64,000 nucleotides of DNA from Flavobacterium sp. 123 (GCF_003634825.1 NZ_RBXD01000001.1:2378501-2442500); one strand, 5' to 3'; numbered from the stretch's first letter, positions 8,934 through 18,680 are shown. The notes: generated from the letters alone by a model not told the origin. Numbers and translations are program-made.

Positions 8934-10709
8934 CTAGCTATAAATTTTATGGAATAAATCAATGTATTTTTCCATTATAATTTTTCGTCTAAGTTTAAGA
9001 GTAGGGGTTAGCTGTCCACCTTCAATAGACCAAATATCAGGAGTTAATTCAAAGCGTTTTATTTTTTCCCAGTTACCAAATTTATCATTTAGTTTATCGA
9101 CTTCTTCCTGAATACGCTCAATTACTTTTGCATTTGAAACGATTTCCTCATTAGTTGTTCCAATTTCTATTGAATGAATTTTTGCCCATTCTTTGATAAA
9201 TTCAAAACTTGGTTGAATAAAAGCGGCAGGCATTTTTTGGCCATCACCAATAACCATGATTTGTTCAATAAAACGAGATTGTTTCATGGTGTTTTCTATT
9301 AACTGAGGTGCAATATATTTTCCACCAGAGGTTTTGAACATTTCTTTTTTACGATCGGTAATTTTAAGAAAACCTTCTGCATCAATTTCGCCGATGTCCC
9401 CAGTATGGAAATAACCATTTTCAAGAACATCGTTGGTCAGTTTTTCATCTTTGAAATAGCCCATCATTACATTTGGACCTTTGCACAAAATTTCTCCGTC
9501 TTCGGCTATTTTTACTTCTACACCAGCAATAACTTTTCCGACAGTGCCAACTTTAAATCCTTTATTTCTCATGTCATTTACTGAAATCACTGGAGAAGTC
9601 TCGGTTAAACCGTATCCTTCCATTACGGGTATTTCAGCTGCAGCAAATATGCGAGCCAGTCGAGTTTGTAAGGCAGCACTTCCTGAAACCATTAAATCTA
9701 AATTGCCACCTAAACCTTCTTTCCATTTGCTGAAAATAAGTTTTCGGGCAATTTTAAGTTGGAATTCGTACCAAAAACCATTCGCGCCATAAGGTTCATA
9801 TCGTAATCCTAAATCAATAGCCCAAAAGAAAAGTTTCTTTTTGATGCCAGTCAATTCACTTCCTTTGGAGTAGATTTTGTCATATACTTTCTCAAGAAGT
9901 CTTGGTACAGCAGTAATTACCGTTGGTTTTACTTCTTTTATATTATCACTTATTTTATCAATAGATTCTCCAAAATAAACCGAAACACCATAATATTGAT
10001 ATAAATACAATATCATTCTTTCGAAAATATGACAAATAGGAAGAAAACTCAGAGCACGACTTTTTCCTGCTTCAAAAGGAATACGTGACGCACTATTAAT
10101 CACATTTGAAACAATATTACGATGCGAAAGCATTACGCCTTTTGGTTTCCCAGTTGTACCAGATGTATATATAATTGTTGCTAAATCTTCTGAATGCACC
10201 TTGTTTTTGCGTTCTTCAACTAAATGCTGATTACTTTCATCTTCTCCTAACTGTAGCAACTCATTCCAGTTTTTGCAACCTTGAATTTCGTTGAAGGAAT
10301 AAACCTCTTTTAGATTAGGAACTTTATATCGAATTAGATTTACTTTTCGAAGTACTTCCTCATCAGAAACAAAGCAATAAATTGAACCAGAATGATTTAG
10401 AATATATTCATAATCATCTTCAGAAATTGTTGGGTAAATAGGAACCGTTTGAGCGCCAGTTTGCAACGCACCAATATCCATAATATTCCATTCGGTTCTA
10501 TTATTAGTAGAAATGATGGCAATTTTATCGTCTTTTTCAATTCCCATTCGCAATAGCGCTCTTGACACAGCATTAGCTTTGGCTATATATTCCTCAGTTG
10601 ATGTTTTAACCCAAACGTCATTTTGCTTTGTAACCAAAGCATCAGGAATTGAGACATATTTTTCCTGTTGATAATAAGGGAAATCAAAAAGGCGAGTGAT
10701 ATTTGTCAT
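8934..10709 (-). CDS. Long-chain fatty acid-CoA ligase (AMP-forming)
   Basis: This enzyme activates fatty acids to acyl-CoA, feeding the beta-oxidation operon nearby. The 591-aa ANL-superfamily protein carries the phosphate loop YTSGTTGKPKG (about 181-191), EGYGLTETSP, and the hinge region TGDIGEIDAEGFLKITDRKK. Overall it resembles the bubblegum/FadD15 type found in Bacteroidota. The upstream gap (10710-10857) contains TTAATTTG (10732-10739), a near-match to the -7 consensus. Confidence 0.92.
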   Translation of the reverse strand: MTNITRLFDFPYYQQEKYVSIPDALVTKQNDVWVKTSTEEYIAKANAVSRALLRMGIEKDDKIAIISTNNRTEWNIMDIGALQTGAQTVPIYPTISEDDYEYILNHSGSIYCFVSDEEVLRKVNLIRYKVPNLKEVYSFNEIQGCKNWNELLQLGEDESNQHLVEERKNKVHSEDLATIIYTSGTTGKPKGVMLSHRNIVSNVINSASRIPFEAGKSRALSFLPICHIFERMILYLYQYYGVSVYFGESIDKISDNIKEVKPTVITAVPRLLEKVYDKIYSKGSELTGIKKKLFFWAIDLGLRYEPYGANGFWYEFQLKIARKLIFSKWKEGLGGNLDLMVSGSAALQTRLARIFAAAEIPVMEGYGLTETSPVISVNDMRNKGFKVGTVGKVIAGVEVKIAEDGEILCKGPNVMMGYFKDEKLTNDVLENGYFHTGDIGEIDAEGFLKITDRKKEMFKTSGGKYIAPQLIENTMKQSRFIEQIMVIGDGQKMPAAFIQPSFEFIKEWAKIHSIEIGTTNEEIVSNAKVIERIQEEVDKLNDKFGNWEKIKRFELTPDIWSIEGGQLTPTLKLRRKIIMEKYIDLFHKIYS

Positions 10710-10857
10710 TGTGAAAGGTTGAATTTTATCGCAAATTAAATAAAAATTAATAATATTTTTTCTTTTTGAGAAATTAAATCAAAAAATAGAATCCTTATAA
10801 TTCGAAATTTACGAAATCGTTTTCTTGAAATGTTTTTTGTAACCTATATTTTAATGA

Positions 10858-10886
10858 AAAAGCGCACTCAAATAGAGTGCGCTTTT
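10858..10886 (-). terminator. Terminator of purL
   Basis: The perfect 12-bp arms AAAAGCGCACTC and GAGTGCGCTTTT surround a 5-nt loop. The hairpin has T/A tracts on both sides, so it may act in both directions. It lies 23 bases past the purL stop. Confidence 0.85.
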
Positions 10887-10908
10887 ATAATATTTGGATT
10901 TATTTTGC

Positions 10909-13900
10909 TTAGTGTTTGTCAATCCATTTTTTGGCATTTACAAAGGCTTCATGCCAAGGAGAAACTTCATCATTTCTATCTTTTGGATAATGTGCCCAGT
11001 TCCATTGGAATGTAGAACGCTCAATATGTGGCATCATAACTAAATGGCGACCTGTTTTATCGCATAGCATTGCAGTGTTATAATCAGAACCATTAGGGTT
11101 TGCAGGATATCCTTCATACCCATATTTAGATACAATGTTGTAGTTTTCTTCCGCCATTGGTAAGTTAAATTTACCTTCACCATGCGAAACCCAAACGCCT
11201 AATGTACTTCCTGCTAATGAAGATAACATTACAGATTTGTTTTCTTGAATGGTTACTGAAGTAAAAATACTTTCGTGTTTATGACTATCATTATGAAGCA
11301 TTTTACCATGCACCTCATGCTCAGGATTAATCAATTCTAATTCCATGAATAATTGACATCCATTACAAATTCCAACAGATAAAGTATCTTCTCTTTTGAA
11401 GAAATTATCTAAAGCAGTTTTTGCTTTTTGGTTGTATAAAAATGCTCCAGCCCAACCTTTGGCTGAACCTAAAACATCTGAATTTGAGAATCCACCAACC
11501 GCTCCAATAAATTGAATGTCCTCTAATGTTTCGCGTCCTGAAATCAAATCAGTCATGTGAACATCTTTTACATCAAATCCTGCTAAGTACATTGCATTAG
11601 CCATTTCACGCTCAGAATTACTTCCTTTTTCACGAATAATAGCGGCTTTTGGTCTCTCGACTTCGCTCGAGATGACAGGAGCTTTTCCTGTAAAATGCGT
11701 TGGAAAAGTATAGTTTAAAACTTGGTTTTTATAGTTGTCGAAACGCGCTTTAGCGGTTCCGTTTTTAGCTTGTTTTTGATCTAACAAGAAAGAAGTTTTA
11801 AACCAGATATCTCTGTATTTGGCAATGTCTAATTGGCAAGGGCCAAAGTTCAAAGTAGCTTCGGTAGTAACTGATCCTAATTTGTAGAAAGTAACACCGT
11901 TTTGTTTCAATTTGTTTTCAACAATGCTATCCTCTTTCGCTTGGAAAACAACCGCAATATTTTCTGCAAAAAGATATTTGATAATGTCTTTTTCTTCAAA
12001 TCCCGAAGCTTCGGGAGAGAAATCTATTTTAGCACCCAAATTTATATCTGCAAAACACATTTCTAATAAAGTTGTGATTAAACCACCACTTCCTATGTCA
12101 TGTCCTGCAAGGATATTGTTTTCTAAAATTAATTCTTGAATGGTATTGAAGGCTTTTTTGAAGAAAGCAGCATCTTTAATAGTTGGCGTTTCATTTCCAA
12201 TAGTATTCAGAATTTGTGCAAACGAAGAACCACCTAATTTAAAGTCGTCTTGTGACAAATTGATATAATAAATAGAACCACCATCTCTTTGTAAAACAGG
12301 TTCAACTACTTTTCGAATATCTGTACAGTTTCCGCCAGCAGAAATAATAACCGTTCCCGGAGCAATTACTTCGTCGTTAGGATATTTTTGTTTCATCGAA
12401 AGCGAATCTTTTCCTGTTGGGATATTGATTCCTAATTCGATAGCAAAGTCTGAACAACCTTCAACAGCAGCGTATAAACGAGCGTCTTCACCTTCGTTTT
12501 TACAAGCCCACATCCAGTTTGCTGATAATGAAATACCTTTCAATCCGTCTTTTATTGGAGCCCAAACAATGTTTGATAATGATTCGGCAATAGCATTTCT
12601 GCTTCCTGCAACTGGATCAATCAAAGCTGATATAGGAGCGTGCCCAATAGAAGTTGCAATACCTTCTTTACCTAAATAATCTAAGGCCATCACACCACAA
12701 TTGTTCAATGGTAATTGCAATGGTCCAGCACATTGTTGTTTAGCAACTTTTCCGCCTACACAACGGTCCACTTTATTGGTTAACCAGTCTTTACAAGCTA
12801 CAGCTTCTAATTGTAATACTTGCTCTAAGTAAGTCGAAATATTTTTTATGCTATATTCTAAACCACCATAATTGTAATTGATGGTCGTGTCAGTCATTAT
12901 TGTTTTTGGTGAACTTCCAAAGAAATCTTCCAAGGCGTAATCCATTGGTTTTAATCCAGTAGATTTTGATTCGAAAGTAAAACGATGATCGCCAGTTACA
13001 TCACCAACTTGGTACATTGGAGCACGTTCTCTATCCGCAATTCGTTGTAAAACGTCGATATCTTTTTTACCAATAACTAATCCCATTCTTTCTTGTGATT
13101 CGTTACCGATGATTTCTTTTGCTGAAAGCGTAGGATCGCCCACAGGTAGTTTGTCTAAATCAATTAAACCTCCTGTTTCTTCTACTAATTCCGAAAGACA
13201 ATTTAGGTGTCCGCCTGCACCATGATCGTGAATAGAAACAATAGGATTGTTATCACTTTCTACTAAACCACGAATAGCATTAGCAGCACGTTTTTGCATT
13301 TCTGGGTTTGAACGTTGAACAGCGTTTAATTCAATTCCTGAACCAAAAGCTCCTGTGTCTGCTGATGAAACTGCAGCGCCGCCCATTCCAATTCTATAAT
13401 TTTCACCACCTAGAATTACGATTTTATCGCCTTCTTGTGGTTTATGTTTGATGGCTTGATCTAATTTTCCGTAACCAATTCCACCCGCTTGCATGATTAC
13501 TTTATCATAACCAATTTTGCGATTGTTTTCTTCGTGTTCAAAAGTAAGAAGAGAACCGGTAATCAAAGGTTGTCCAAATTTGTTTCCAAAATCAGAAGCT
13601 CCGTTTGAAGCCTTGATTAAAATATCCATCGGAGTTTGATACAACCATTTTCTTTCTTCCATTCCTTTTTCCCAAGGTTTGTCATCCGGAGCGGAGTCGA
13701 AGGACAAACGAGAATATGAAGTCATGTAAACTGCTGTTCCTGCTAAAGGCAATGAACCTTGTCCTCCTGCTAAACGGTCGCGAATTTCTCCTCCAGATCC
13801 TGTTGCAGCACCATTGAATGGCTCTACTGTTGTTGGGAAATTGTGTGTTTCTGCTTTTAATGAAATAACAGAATCAAATTCTTTTATTTCGTAAAAATCT

Positions 13901-14604
13901 GGTTTGTCTGCTGTTTTAGGAGCAAATTGTTGCACTTTAGGCCCTTTTACAAAAGCCACATTGTCTTTGTAAGCAGATACAATATCGTTAGGGTTTTCTT
14001 GCGAAGTTTTCTTTATTAATTTAAATAATGAAGTTTCTTTTTCTTCTCCATCAATCACAAAAGTTCCGTTGAAAATTTTGTGACGGCAGTGTTCTGAATT
14101 GGCTTGTGAAAAAGCAAAAATTTCAGAATCGGTTAATTTTCTACCTAATTTAGTAGCTAAATCATCTAAATATTTTACTTCTTCAGGACTTAATGACAAT
14201 CCTTCGGTTTTATTATATGCAGCGATATCGTCAATATTCAAGATAGGTTCTGGTTGAATATTGATGGTGAAAATAGCTTGATTTAATTCACTGTATTTTT
14301 GATAAAGCATCGGATCAAAATCAGAAGCATCCCAGTCAACTCTATGGAATTCTTCGATACGAATGATTCCTGAAATCCCCATATTTTGGGTAATTTCCAC
14401 CGCATTGGTACTCCATGGCGTAATCATTGTGGCGCGAGGACCAACAAAAAAATCCGTTAATACGGATTTTTCAATTTTATTTGAATTGGCAAAAAGCCAG
14501 TTAAGTTTTGAAATGTCTTGAGCCGAAATTTCTCCCGAAACTTCGGGATTATTTGTTTGAACTGCAAAAACAGTTTTGCTTTGGTTTTCAAAGAAATGAA
14601 TCAT
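10909..14604 (-). CDS. purL: Phosphoribosylformylglycinamidine synthase (large single-chain PurL)
   Basis: This enzyme makes FGAM from FGAR and glutamine in purine synthesis. The single chain fuses the FGAR-binding synthase (for example ETHNFPTTVEPFNGAATGSGG) with a C-terminal glutaminase domain (nucleophile Cys in VGICNGCQLF). An in-frame ATG lies 30 bases upstream (14634), but a TAAATTTG -7 box at 14632-14639 overlaps it. The transcript therefore probably starts downstream of it, so I choose MIHFFENQ at 14604 (1231 aa). The coding sequence contains several short palindromes translated in frame (11655, 12001, 13678, 14533). They are all in phase, and the enzyme appears intact. Confidence 0.93.
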   Translation of the reverse strand: MIHFFENQSKTVFAVQTNNPEVSGEISAQDISKLNWLFANSNKIEKSVLTDFFVGPRATMITPWSTNAVEITQNMGISGIIRIEEFHRVDWDASDFDPMLYQKYSELNQAIFTINIQPEPILNIDDIAAYNKTEGLSLSPEEVKYLDDLATKLGRKLTDSEIFAFSQANSEHCRHKIFNGTFVIDGEEKETSLFKLIKKTSQENPNDIVSAYKDNVAFVKGPKVQQFAPKTADKPDFYEIKEFDSVISLKAETHNFPTTVEPFNGAATGSGGEIRDRLAGGQGSLPLAGTAVYMTSYSRLSFDSAPDDKPWEKGMEERKWLYQTPMDILIKASNGASDFGNKFGQPLITGSLLTFEHEENNRKIGYDKVIMQAGGIGYGKLDQAIKHKPQEGDKIVILGGENYRIGMGGAAVSSADTGAFGSGIELNAVQRSNPEMQKRAANAIRGLVESDNNPIVSIHDHGAGGHLNCLSELVEETGGLIDLDKLPVGDPTLSAKEIIGNESQERMGLVIGKKDIDVLQRIADRERAPMYQVGDVTGDHRFTFESKSTGLKPMDYALEDFFGSSPKTIMTDTTINYNYGGLEYSIKNISTYLEQVLQLEAVACKDWLTNKVDRCVGGKVAKQQCAGPLQLPLNNCGVMALDYLGKEGIATSIGHAPISALIDPVAGSRNAIAESLSNIVWAPIKDGLKGISLSANWMWACKNEGEDARLYAAVEGCSDFAIELGINIPTGKDSLSMKQKYPNDEVIAPGTVIISAGGNCTDIRKVVEPVLQRDGGSIYYINLSQDDFKLGGSSFAQILNTIGNETPTIKDAAFFKKAFNTIQELILENNILAGHDIGSGGLITTLLEMCFADINLGAKIDFSPEASGFEEKDIIKYLFAENIAVVFQAKEDSIVENKLKQNGVTFYKLGSVTTEATLNFGPCQLDIAKYRDIWFKTSFLLDQKQAKNGTAKARFDNYKNQVLNYTFPTHFTGKAPVISSEVERPKAAIIREKGSNSEREMANAMYLAGFDVKDVHMTDLISGRETLEDIQFIGAVGGFSNSDVLGSAKGWAGAFLYNQKAKTALDNFFKREDTLSVGICNGCQLFMELELINPEHEVHGKMLHNDSHKHESIFTSVTIQENKSVMLSSLAGSTLGVWVSHGEGKFNLPMAEENYNIVSKYGYEGYPANPNGSDYNTAMLCDKTGRHLVMMPHIERSTFQWNWAHYPKDRNDEVSPWHEAFVNAKKWIDKH
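11655..11672. repeat. REP-like palindrome inside purL (linker before glutaminase)
   Basis: TCTCGA-CTTCGC-TCGAGA is an 18-bp imperfect palindrome, followed by ATGACAGG. On the coding strand it reads as SSEVERP in the linker just before the glutaminase domain (PKAAIIREKGSN). It resembles dispersed intergenic repeats of flavobacterial genomes, from memory. It is in frame and causes no disruption. Confidence 0.6.
12001..12016. repeat. Palindrome TCCCGAAGCTTCGGGA inside purL
   Basis: This is a perfect 16-bp palindrome, translated in frame as S-PEASG-F. A variant, TCCCGAAACTTCGGGA, lies at 14533-14548 in the same reading phase. Further copies are intergenic at 29652 and 52728. Confidence 0.75.
13678..13712. 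repeat. GTCATCCGGAGCGGAGTCGAAGGAC-type repeat inside purL
   Basis: TTTGTC at 13678-13683 and GACAAA at 13703-13708 flank a G-rich core, GGAGCGGAGTCGAAG. It is translated as LSFDSAPDDKPW. It looks like the other strand of the TCGACTTCGCTC-type repeat at 11655. Its status as a mobile repeat is inferred from resemblance only. Confidence 0.45.
14533..14548. repeat. Palindrome TCCCGAAACTTCGGGA inside purL N-terminus
   Basis: This is a near-perfect palindrome (central two bases unpaired), translated as N-PEVSG-E about 20 residues into the protein. It is in the same frame phase as the copy at 12001. Confidence 0.7.
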
Positions 14605-14631
14605 TGTTATTTGGTTTGTTGTATTGCGATG

Positions 14632-14662
14632 CAAATTTAGTTTAAATAAATAGTTCGAGCAA
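14632..14662 (-). promoter_or_regulatory. purL promoter
   Basis: On the minus strand, TTG is followed by 20 bases and then TAAATTTG (14632-14639), a full Bacteroidota-type promoter. Its position makes the ATG at 14634 unlikely as the start and supports ATG 14604. Confidence 0.6.
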
Positions 14663-14688
14663 GAATCGAAAGCAAAGACTTTTAAAAA

Positions 14689-16215
14689 TTATTTCACAAA
14701 AGTTTTACTTTGATAGGCGCCCAAATCTGGAGGCAAAGATCTGGTATTTCCTAAAATGTCCAAAGGGATTAAATAGTCTGAATTTCCTTTTGCGAAAGCG
14801 GCAGAAGTATCGTCAATATTTAATTTATTAGCATTAATGTTTTGGAAACCAGGGTTTTTGTTTAAAATTATATTTTTGTAATGTGTAGCATCAGTTTCAA
14901 ATTGATAATCTGAATTTGAACTGGATGAGTTAGAAGCTACATCAAATTTCAGTAAACAATTATTGAATTTGTAGTTAAATTGTGCGTCTGATTTTTTGTT
15001 CAAAACCATTTCGTTAGCATAAGAACCGTGAATAATACAGTTATTAAAAGTGGCCTCCGTTAAATTTTTAGCTTCGGGATTGGCTCCCAACATGAAGTTG
15101 CTGAGGGAAAGTGCTACCTGTGATGCGCTATTCCAATTGTTATTAAAAGTACAATGGGTAAAATTATAATTTCCACCATAGATGCAAGCTAAACTCGCTT
15201 TTCCGGCTTTATTGATTGCTAGGTTTTCTCCATTTATCAGCGCATTTTGGGCTAATATTCCATAATTAGTACAATTGTAAACTTGTGTGTTTTTTATGTT
15301 TACGATTGTCCCATCATTGTTTTCAATAAATAAACCAATAGTAGCATTTTTAATCGTAAGGTGGTTTATGCTGTTATTCGTACTTCCTTCAGTAAGCCAA
15401 ATAGTTCCCCATTGTCCTGGAGCATCCGAAAAATCAGGTTCTAGTCGATCTCCTTCAAATACCACTTCGTTTTCCATTTTATCAGTCAAAGAAGTAGTTC
15501 CATTTACTTTTAAAGAAGCCGCATTGTCTACAATTATCCCAGAATCACTATGAAAATAAACTTTTGAACCAGCATCAAAAACGGCAGTTTTTCCTGAAGG
15601 AACTGCTGCGTAACCGTAAATAACATAAGGTTTTTTATTTGTAAAATGTAGTTCATTGCCGTTTATAGGATCATTTTCGTCTAAGTAAAATCCTTTAATT
15701 TCTTTTTCATCGATTGGAAGCGTTTCAGTAGTTCCGTCTTCAAATTGTTTTGGATAAAGAAAAACAGCATCTTGTATAAGTGTAACCAGTTCTACTTTTT
15801 GAAGATTCTCGCCACTATCAAACTCGATTTGGTCTGTATATAAAAAATCAGTTGGATTTGCATCGGATATACCTGCGGTAGTTTCAATAAAAATATATAA
15901 ACTGTCCTTGGCTAAAAGCGTTACATCATTAAATATTTTTCCGTCTGTGCCTTGTCTTCCGTCAACGGTTATTCTATATTTTGAACTTAATCCTTTTCCT
16001 AGTTTTATAGTTGGGATATTGATGTCTTTTTTGCTACGATTATAGATTTTTAGATTATAAGTACTAGAGCTAATAGTTGTGAAAACAGTATCTAGATAAA
16101 TTGTGTCTTTTGAAAACACTAAATCTCCTGTGCTTGGAAATGTTTCAAAATCAGATCGGCAAGAACCCAAAATGAGAAGTATTCCAATAAAAAAAAGTAA
16201 AGTTATGGATCGCAT
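14689..16215 (-). CDS. Surface lipoprotein with predicted right-handed parallel beta-helix
   Basis: The 508-aa protein has a lipoprotein signal ending at Cys19 (ILILGSCRSDFE). Its N-terminal part is beta-rich and Ig-like (about 25-150). From about residue 200 it shows repeated N/G-rich turns (for example IVNIKNTQVYNCTNYGILAQNALINGENLAI), typical of parallel beta-helices. It is probably an outer-membrane or surface protein conserved in flavobacteria. No catalytic residues are apparent and no function is proposed. It lies downstream of and divergent from the menI/menF pair. Confidence 0.75.
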   Translation of the reverse strand: MRSITLLFFIGILLILGSCRSDFETFPSTGDLVFSKDTIYLDTVFTTISSSTYNLKIYNRSKKDINIPTIKLGKGLSSKYRITVDGRQGTDGKIFNDVTLLAKDSLYIFIETTAGISDANPTDFLYTDQIEFDSGENLQKVELVTLIQDAVFLYPKQFEDGTTETLPIDEKEIKGFYLDENDPINGNELHFTNKKPYVIYGYAAVPSGKTAVFDAGSKVYFHSDSGIIVDNAASLKVNGTTSLTDKMENEVVFEGDRLEPDFSDAPGQWGTIWLTEGSTNNSINHLTIKNATIGLFIENNDGTIVNIKNTQVYNCTNYGILAQNALINGENLAINKAGKASLACIYGGNYNFTHCTFNNNWNSASQVALSLSNFMLGANPEAKNLTEATFNNCIIHGSYANEMVLNKKSDAQFNYKFNNCLLKFDVASNSSSSNSDYQFETDATHYKNIILNKNPGFQNINANKLNIDDTSAAFAKGNSDYLIPLDILGNTRSLPPDLGAYQSKTFVK

Positions 16216-16353
16216 TTAGGTGTATTTTTGGTAAAAATAAGGAAAATCTCATTTGGTTAAGAATTGATTTTGAAAATTGAATTAGAATAACATTTGTATT
16301 TCCTGTTTTGTAACTTATCTTTTATTTAATTTTACACTTTCAAAGTAAAAAAT

Positions 16354-16791
16354 ATGACATTCGACAAAGAAAAAATCCTTAAATATTGCAATAAGGTTTC
16401 TGAAAACACTTTAATGCGAACCTTAAATATCGAATATGTAGATGCGGGCGAAGATTTTTTAGTAGCAACAATGCCTGTAAATCCATCTGTACATCAGCCT
16501 ATGGGATTATTACATGGCGGAGCTTCTGTAGCTTTAGCGGAAAGTGTTGGTAGTGCTGCATCAATGTTGTATGTAAATCATGAACACAGCGAGGTTCGAG
16601 GGATAGAAATTGCAGCAAACCATTTGAAAGCAAAACGCGACGGAATTGTTACGGCAACCGCTAAAATAATTCATAAAGGCAAAAGTATTCATCTCTGGGA
16701 AATCCGAATTACAGATGAAAACGGTAGTTTAATTTCGCTTTGTAAACTTACAAATATGGTTTTACCTAAAAGAAAATCGGAAGATAAATAA
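16354..16791 (+). CDS. Hotdog-fold thioesterase, probable DHNA-CoA thioesterase (MenI-like)
   Basis: The 145-aa PaaI/YdiI-type hotdog protein has the motif HQPMGLLHGGASVALAESVG, in which Glu63 occupies the position of the catalytic acid in this family. Its stop overlaps the start of an isochorismate synthase gene (TAATG), so it belongs to a menaquinone unit. The likely role is hydrolysis of 1,4-dihydroxy-2-naphthoyl-CoA. The specific substrate is inferred from context. Its promoter lies within 16216-16353, where TTG at 16308 and TAATTTTA at 16327 are weak candidates. Confidence 0.85.
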   Translation: MTFDKEKILKYCNKVSENTLMRTLNIEYVDAGEDFLVATMPVNPSVHQPMGLLHGGASVALAESVGSAASMLYVNHEHSEVRGIEIAANHLKAKRDGIVTATAKIIHKGKSIHLWEIRITDENGSLISLCKLTNMVLPKRKSEDK

Positions 16792-17864
16792 TGAAACAAC
16801 TTTTAGATAAAGTCAAAAATCAATTTGCAGAAAGTCTTCCTTTTGTAGTGTATTGCAAACCTAATTCGGATACAATTACGGGTTTGTTTCAGTTGGATGC
16901 AAATTTATATTCTGTAGAAAATTTTAACGAAAAAGGATTTGTATTTGCCTCTTTTGATGGAAATCAAATTTGTTTAATTCCAGAAAAGCATTCCGAAAAA
17001 GTATCTTTTGGGTTTGATAAAAAGGACATTTTTTTTTCTGAAGAAGAATTTAATGCTCCTGATGAAACTGCCAAAAACAAATTTGAAACTTTAGTTTCAG
17101 AAGGAATTCAAGCCATAAAAAATGAGCAATTCAAGAAAGTAGTTTTATCAAGAAAAGAAGTAGTTAATCTATCAGATTTTGATTTGGGAACCGTTTTTGA
17201 AAAATTAGTTCAACTGTATCCAACAACTTTCGTATACTGTTTTTTTCATCCAAAGTTAGGGATGTGGATGGGAGCAACACCAGAACAATTAGTACAATCC
17301 CAAAATAAAAATATCAAAACTATAGCTTTAGCTGGAACTAAAAAAAGTACTGGTGCAGAAGTAGTTATATGGGGAAATAAAGAAGTGATAGAACAGCAAT
17401 TTGTTACAGATTATATTGTAAAAAAATTAGAAAATGTTGCTGATGAAGTTTTTGTATCTAAACCATACAGCATTCAGGCAGGAAGTATTTGGCATATAAA
17501 AACAGATATTTCGGGAGTTTTAAATTCAGATTCAAACCTACAACAAGTAGTTTGTTTATTGCATCCAACTCCTGCGGTTTGTGGTTTTCCAAAAGAAAAT
17601 TCTAAAGCTTTTATTTTGAAAAACGAAAAATACAATAGGAGTTTTTATACGGGATATTTAGGCGAATTGAATAGTGTTTTAGAAACCAATTCAGACTGTT
17701 CAGATTTGTTTGTAAATTTGCGTTGTATGCAAATTGAATTTGGAGAAGGACAAGTTGCAAAAGCACATTTGTATATGGGATGCGGAATTACAAAAGATAG
17801 TATTCCTGAAAAAGAATGGGAGGAAAGTGTCAATAAATCGATGACGATGAAAAAGGCTTTGTAG
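16791..17864 (+). CDS. menF: Isochorismate synthase (menaquinone pathway)
   Basis: The 357-aa chorismate-binding enzyme converts chorismate to isochorismate. Family features are the LSRKE segment, ALAGTKK, the HPTPAVCGFPK motif, the RSFYTGYLGEL motif and C-terminal VAKAHLYMGCGIT. It overlaps the upstream thioesterase gene by one base (TAATG), indicating translational coupling. Salicylate or siderophore use is possible in principle, but the thioesterase partner favours menaquinone. Confidence 0.88.
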   Translation: MKQLLDKVKNQFAESLPFVVYCKPNSDTITGLFQLDANLYSVENFNEKGFVFASFDGNQICLIPEKHSEKVSFGFDKKDIFFSEEEFNAPDETAKNKFETLVSEGIQAIKNEQFKKVVLSRKEVVNLSDFDLGTVFEKLVQLYPTTFVYCFFHPKLGMWMGATPEQLVQSQNKNIKTIALAGTKKSTGAEVVIWGNKEVIEQQFVTDYIVKKLENVADEVFVSKPYSIQAGSIWHIKTDISGVLNSDSNLQQVVCLLHPTPAVCGFPKENSKAFILKNEKYNRSFYTGYLGELNSVLETNSDCSDLFVNLRCMQIEFGEGQVAKAHLYMGCGITKDSIPEKEWEESVNKSMTMKKAL

Positions 17865-17889
17865 TCATAAATAACAAAAATTGAAATAC

Positions 17890-18606
17890 ATGAAATTAGA
17901 TATATTAGCTTTTGGAGCACATCCAGATGATGTTGAATTAGGTTGCGCAGGAACTATTTTAAAAGAGATTTCTTTAGGAAAAAAAGTAGGGGTAGTAGAC
18001 TTGACTAGAGGAGAATTAGGAACTAGAGGTTCTGCTGAAATTAGAGATCGAGAAGCAGATGCAGCTGGAAAAATTTTAGGGCTTTCAGTTCGAGAGAATT
18101 TGAGTTTTAGAGATAGTTTTTTTGTAAATGATGAAAAACATCAATTAGAAATCATAAAAATGATTCGTAAGTATCAACCTGAAATTGTTTTATGTAATGC
18201 TATTGATGACCGTCATATTGATCATGAAAAAGGCAGTAAATTAGTTTCGGATGCTTGTTTTTTATCTGGATTAAGGAAAATAGAAACTAGTGTTGATGGA
18301 AAAAACCAATCTGCTTGGAGACCAAAAGTGGTGTACCATTATATTCAATGGAAAAATATTGAACCTGATTTTGTCGTTGATATAACGGGGTTTACAGAAA
18401 AGAAAATAGAAGCTATTTTAGCCTATAGGTCACAATTTTATGATGCAAATTCGAATGAGCCAGAATCACCTATAACGAGTAAAAACTTCTTAGAAAGTTT
18501 AAATTATCGTGCGCAGGATTTAGGAAGACTTATTGGCACAGAATATGGAGAAGGTTTTACAGCAGAAAGATATTTGGCAGTCAATAGTTTAGGAGATTTG
18601 ATATAA
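17890..18606 (+). CDS. bshB1: Bacillithiol biosynthesis deacetylase BshB1
   Basis: This LmbE-family zinc enzyme deacetylates GlcNAc-malate during bacillithiol synthesis. The ATG at 17890 gives MKLDILAFGAHPDD; the in-frame TTG nine bases upstream is a poorer start. The zinc-site motif is HPDD (His11, Asp14), with His109 and His112 in DDRHIDH. The SKLVSD and YRSQFYDANSNEPESPI segments are typical of BshB1 rather than generic LmbE. The protein has 238 aa. Confidence 0.9.
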   Translation: MKLDILAFGAHPDDVELGCAGTILKEISLGKKVGVVDLTRGELGTRGSAEIRDREADAAGKILGLSVRENLSFRDSFFVNDEKHQLEIIKMIRKYQPEIVLCNAIDDRHIDHEKGSKLVSDACFLSGLRKIETSVDGKNQSAWRPKVVYHYIQWKNIEPDFVVDITGFTEKKIEAILAYRSQFYDANSNEPESPITSKNFLESLNYRAQDLGRLIGTEYGEGFTAERYLAVNSLGDLI

Positions 18607-18633
18607 TTTTGCTATATTTTTTTTAAAAAAATC

Positions 18634-18664
18634 TTTGCAGAAGTAAACAATTGTTCTATATTTG
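18634..18664 (+). promoter_or_regulatory. Promoter of tRNA-His
   Basis: TTTG at 18634-18637, a 19-bp spacer and TATATTTG at 18657-18664 match the Bacteroidota promoter consensus exactly. The tRNA begins 17 bases later. Confidence 0.85.
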
Positions 18665-18680
18665 CAACCGCTAAGCAAAT

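Noticed and set aside
14605..14634. Ten-codon N-terminal extension of PurL
   Set aside because: The upstream ATG overlaps the -7 promoter box, and PurL proteins normally begin near MIHFF.
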